DNA of 64,000 nucleotides from Stutzerimonas kunmingensis (lineage in GTDB: Bacteria; Pseudomonadota; Gammaproteobacteria; Pseudomonadales; Pseudomonadaceae): positions 2,790,001-2,854,000 of the forward strand of contig NZ_CP090366.1 of assembly GCF_021432085.1 (NCBI RefSeq), written 5' to 3'. A program made the translations under genes and the position numbers. Positions 61,274 to 64,000 of the stretch are shown here, piece after piece. Within the stretch, counting starts at the first letter, position 1. The number at the start of each line of letters is the position of its first letter. The notes beneath the pieces were generated by a model. It saw only the letters and a program-made list of their open reading frames with translations. It was not told the origin of the DNA and did not search any database.

Positions 61274-62227
61274 TCACTTGGACACGCATGGCGGGCTCGG
61301 CAAGCATTGCGCCGCTCGCTTGCTCTCCAGGGCCGGCAGCGGCGCCCTGAGCCGATCATCATCCGGATCCATTCGCAGGGCACAGGCCTGTGCGTGGCGA
61401 GCACCCACGTCACAACCGTTCTCAGCCATTACCTGCGATAGATTGAACCAGCCAATGGCGAAGCCCGGGTCGAGACGAACACTGCGCCGTAACGATTCCT
61501 CAGCCGCAGCCTTTTCTCCAGCCGCATACTGACTGTTCGCCAAAGCAAACTGCGTGAGCGCCGAGTTCCAACGCTTCGCGCCGGCTTCGTACGCCGCCCG
61601 AGCCGCGCGCAGTTGCCCAACCTCTTCCAGATCGCTGGCACTGCGCAGCCAGACAGTTTCTTGCGCAGTTTGTGGTATCCGCTGTGGCTGCAAAGCAAGC
61701 ACGGCCCAGCGCTCCGCCTTGCGCCACGAGCGCTCGAACTCGTGAAAACTCACCACCAAACGCTTGGTAGTGCCAGACCTAAGCACAATTTCCTGATCTG
61801 CAAGGTCATAGCCCACCACCACGGCAAAATGCCATTGAGGCCAACGATCGAAAGCGAGGTTCTGTAGAACCAGCACCGGGTTGCCCGCAGCGACTTCGGC
61901 AAGAAGATCACTGAGACTAGGCTGCAGCGGATATACAAGAAGCCCAGCAGAGCGGGCGGCAGCAACCATCTCCACCTGCAAGCTGCCTTTGCGCTTGGGA
62001 ATGTAGACCTGCTCTACAAGCGCTTCCGGCGTTACTTCGATGTCACGCTGCACGAGCATGGTTGCCAATGCAGCGGGTCCGCATTGGTAGTCTTCCTGCG
62101 GGTAGAACGGAACGTCCACCAACTCGGCTCTTGTCGGGAGCTGAGCATGATCGACAAGCGTAACCGTCGTTCGCGCACAGCCCCCGAGAAGACCGATCAG
62201 GAGCAGTATGAGGAGCCGCTGGCTCAA
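61274..62227 (-). CDS. PA2778-type cysteine peptidase lipoprotein
   Basis: 317 aa. A lipoprotein signal with LLGGC at residues 13-17. A C39-like papain fold has catalytic Cys in YPQEDYQCGPAALATML and His in RWPQWHFAVVVGYD. A carboxy-terminal tetratricopeptide-like region follows (ALTQFALANSQYAAGEKAAAEESLRRSVRLDP). It resembles P. aeruginosa PA2778. Its start overlaps the stop of the PA2779-like gene, forming the conserved pair. The substrate is unknown. Confidence 0.88.
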   Translation of the reverse strand: MSQRLLILLLIGLLGGCARTTVTLVDHAQLPTRAELVDVPFYPQEDYQCGPAALATMLVQRDIEVTPEALVEQVYIPKRKGSLQVEMVAAARSAGLLVYPLQPSLSDLLAEVAAGNPVLVLQNLAFDRWPQWHFAVVVGYDLADQEIVLRSGTTKRLVVSFHEFERSWRKAERWAVLALQPQRIPQTAQETVWLRSASDLEEVGQLRAARAAYEAGAKRWNSALTQFALANSQYAAGEKAAAEESLRRSVRLDPGFAIGWFNLSQVMAENGCDVGARHAQACALRMDPDDDRLRAPLPALESKRAAQCLPSPPCVSK

Positions 62228-62625
62228 CGATTGATGCAGTTGACGAAGTTGAAAATATTAGTGGCACATAGCATGTCCGTGATGATGAAGATCACTAGGA
62301 ACAGCACGATCACGCCGACAACGCCTGCCCCTGCAGGGGCCTGATCAAGTTGCTGATTGAACTGGGCCAGTTCCGCTGCCGTCAGGCCGTTGATGCGCTT
62401 TTCAACCTGATCACGTTCGACGCCCATCGCTTCCAGCTTCTTTTGCACATCCTGATCATCCAGCATCGTCAGCAACTGTTGCCGATCGACCTGCTGCTGA
62501 TGTTCAGCAACAACCTCAGGCGTGCCGATCATCGCAGCTTGCGCCAGCGGAACTTGAGCTACCAGAAGCAAGTGCAGAGCAGCTAGCACCGTAGCGACAC
62601 GCTTGAGTAGGGGGGAATTGAACAT
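62224..62625 (-). CDS. PA2779-type small membrane protein
   Basis: 133 aa. A signal peptide (LAALHLLLVAQVPLAQAA), a helical middle (LLTMLDDQDVQKKLEAMGVERDQVEKRINGLTAAELAQF), and a carboxy-terminal membrane segment VVGVIVLFLVIFIITDML. It is partner of the C39-like peptidase and possibly its substrate or anchor. The start at 62625 fits the signal peptide; the longer frame is not needed. Confidence 0.88.
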   Translation of the reverse strand: MFNSPLLKRVATVLAALHLLLVAQVPLAQAAMIGTPEVVAEHQQQVDRQQLLTMLDDQDVQKKLEAMGVERDQVEKRINGLTAAELAQFNQQLDQAPAGAGVVGVIVLFLVIFIITDMLCATNIFNFVNCINR

Positions 62626-62809
62626 AGCGGAACTCCTTATTTTTCTTGCAGCCAGGGGATTGCAAAGCGCCATCAGCCATTAAGACGAGCCAACGCCGCT
62701 TCGGTTCCCATCCACAGCTGTTTTTTCCAACTGGCATGGAGGCCTATCGGCATTCCCGTATCTTTGATAGTAGTTGCGCTCCGACAAACCAGACGAAAAA
62801 GGAGACGCT

Positions 62810-63127
62810 GTGCAGCGCATCAAACGAGCCCTACCAATTGCCATAACCTCGGCCACATTTGTACTGACAGGCTGTCAAACGACATCTACAGCACCGTCAA
62901 ACAGCAGCCCGACTGTGTCAGTCGGACGGTGCAACGCCGATGCCGTGGCAAGCTTGACGGGCCAAACCGTCACGCCAGAAATACTTGAACGAGCAAGGGA
63001 GCAATCCGGGGCAATCACCGCGCGGGTCCTGCGGCCCGACGATATCGTCACGCTGGAATACAACTCGCAGAGACTGAATATCTATACCGACAAGGATATG
63101 ACCATAGAGCGCATCGGCTGCGGCTAA
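62810..63127 (+). CDS. I78-family peptidase-inhibitor-like lipoprotein
   Basis: 105 aa. The signal IKRALPIAITSATFVLTGCQ has a lipobox (LTGC). The mature domain is of the I78 inhibitor type: CNADAVASLTGQTVTPEILERAREQSGAITARVLRPDDIVTLEYNSQRLNIYTD. The GTG at 62810 has AAAGGAGA upstream, better than the ATG at 62774. It probably sits in the periplasm and may block serine proteases; this follows from the family only. Confidence 0.85.
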   Translation: MQRIKRALPIAITSATFVLTGCQTTSTAPSNSSPTVSVGRCNADAVASLTGQTVTPEILERAREQSGAITARVLRPDDIVTLEYNSQRLNIYTDKDMTIERIGCG

Positions 63128-63201
63128 TACCGCATGCGTGATACCGCTCAGCAAGCATGGCCTGCTGAGCGGCATCTGCGTCGGTGCATGACAGGGCCGC
63201 G

Positions 63202-64000
63202 CTAGTGGGCAACAGCCTTGCGCATATGGAACTGAGATGCCGAAATCTGCTTGGGCGGGGTGAGCAAGAAGTACAGTTTGTAGCGATTGATCACGACTTG
63301 CGCCAACAACGGAGCCCCCGTACCGATCAGCGTTCCGATAATCAGATGCGCTGTGATTGAATCAATACCAAGGAATTTGCTGAGTATTACCCGCACCCCG
63401 CTACCGGCCAGAATATGCATCAGGTAGATCGTCATCGACGAAGCGCCGATAAACAGAAACCAATCCACGCGAAACTGACCTAGCCACATCGACAACGCGA
63501 TCATGAAAAAGATGGATATGGTTGCAAGCGCGAGTACCGCCATGCCGCCATCGGCATAGTTCAGACCGAAGGTCACATGAAACAGGTACTGCCCCAGGAT
63601 GAACAGCGCACCAAAAAATAGTGTCAGCTGGGTATAACGCGCAAGGAAGAACGTCTTGACCTCGTTGAACCAGACGCCCAGTGCAAAGAAGACGGTATTG
63701 CCCAGGATAAAGCGGGTCATGTTGTTTACCGTCAGATCCTGCTGGAAGACATACAGCAAGCCAAACAGGACCACGAATGGCAAGAAATAGCGCCGATCTG
63801 CCCGCGCATAAAGAAACGCACAAACTACGAACACCAGAAACAGAGCGTACAGGAACCAGAACTGCGCTCGCGGCATCCAGAGCAACGAGAACACCTCAAC
63901 CAAGGTGACCTGACCGTTCGTGTAATTCGACAGGACGACTTCGAACAGACCTTGTAGTAAAGACCAGACAATAAAGGGATAGACGATTGTGTCGACCTTG
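63202..64000 (-). CDS. Acyltransferase-3 family membrane protein (5' end outside window)
   Basis: The last 265 or so codons. The frame is open to the window edge, reading KVDTIVYPFIVWSLLQGLFE before VEVFSLLWMPRAQFWFLYALF. Seven or so membrane segments are visible, for example YFLPFVVLFGLLYVF and FFMIALSMWLGQ. WMPRAQFWFLYALF and LFIGASSMTIYLMHIL are typical of acyltransferase-3 proteins, which O-acylate surface sugars or other envelope targets. The substrate is unknown. Confidence 0.85.
   Translation of the reverse strand, partial: KVDTIVYPFIVWSLLQGLFEVVLSNYTNGQVTLVEVFSLLWMPRAQFWFLYALFLVFVVCAFLYARADRRYFLPFVVLFGLLYVFQQDLTVNNMTRFILGNTVFFALGVWFNEVKTFFLARYTQLTLFFGALFILGQYLFHVTFGLNYADGGMAVLALATISIFFMIALSMWLGQFRVDWFLFIGASSMTIYLMHILAGSGVRVILSKFLGIDSITAHLIIGTLIGTGAPLLAQVVINRYKLYFLLTPPKQISASQFHMRKAVAH

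Overview
The window is a piece of a Pseudomonas chromosome, most likely the stutzeri group (Stutzerimonas). The core genes (gyrA-mtnA, thrS-infC-rpmI-rplT-pheST-ihfA, puuB, PA2778/PA2779-like genes) are typical of Pseudomonas. The ptxABCDE cluster matches, as far as I can recall it, the phosphite-oxidation operon of P. stutzeri WM88. All identifications come from reading the sequence and from memory of protein families; no database was searched.

Layout. (1) 1-9.7 kb, core: gyrA (cut by the window edge) and mtnA on the minus strand. Then comes a LexA-controlled mutagenesis cassette imuA-imuB-dnaE2 on the plus strand, whose polymerase gene is split by an IS1182-type element. (2) 9.7-10.1 kb: relic 3' end of an older integrase. 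(3) About 10.11-50.04 kb: a 39.9-kb genomic island bounded by a 93/94-bp direct repeat that includes the 3' part of tRNA-Pro(GGG) and its terminator. A P4-type integrase lies just inside the left end. (4) 50-57.5 kb, core: tRNA-Pro, a MerR-type regulator, ihfA, pheT, pheS, rplT, rpmI, infC and thrS, all minus strand. (5) 57.7-59.8 kb: a 2-kb remnant of a second integrated element at tRNA-Val(GAC), flanked by a perfect 53-bp repeat, with a truncated integrase, an IS3-family element and a cluster of TTCACAC sites. (6) 59.9-64 kb, core: puuB, a C39-like peptidase and its small partner, an I78-type inhibitor, and an acyltransferase cut by the window end.

The island joins a metabolic cargo with many defence-type genes, several of them broken. 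The metabolic part is ptxABCDE: an ABC importer for phosphite, NAD-dependent phosphite dehydrogenase and a LysR regulator, preceded by a candidate PhoB box. The defence-type part holds a ParE/RelE-RHH toxin-antitoxin pair, an orphan Phd-type antitoxin, an Mrr-like nuclease, a protein with a HEPN-like RX4H motif, a tightly coupled three-gene ATPase operon of unrecognised type, a frameshifted WYL (BrxR/CapW-like) regulator, HipBA, and a Shango-like ATPase/helicase/TerB-C cluster. The three-gene operon (24.06-29.95 kb) is the best candidate for an undescribed system. Its last gene has lost its 3' end to an IS3-family element. The Shango-like cluster has lost most of its TerB gene to an IS21 insertion, on whose other side lies the amino-terminal stub of a different helicase.

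Decay is a main theme: at least five IS copies or fragments, nine broken genes, and IS junctions without target duplications, which suggests deletion by IS-mediated recombination.
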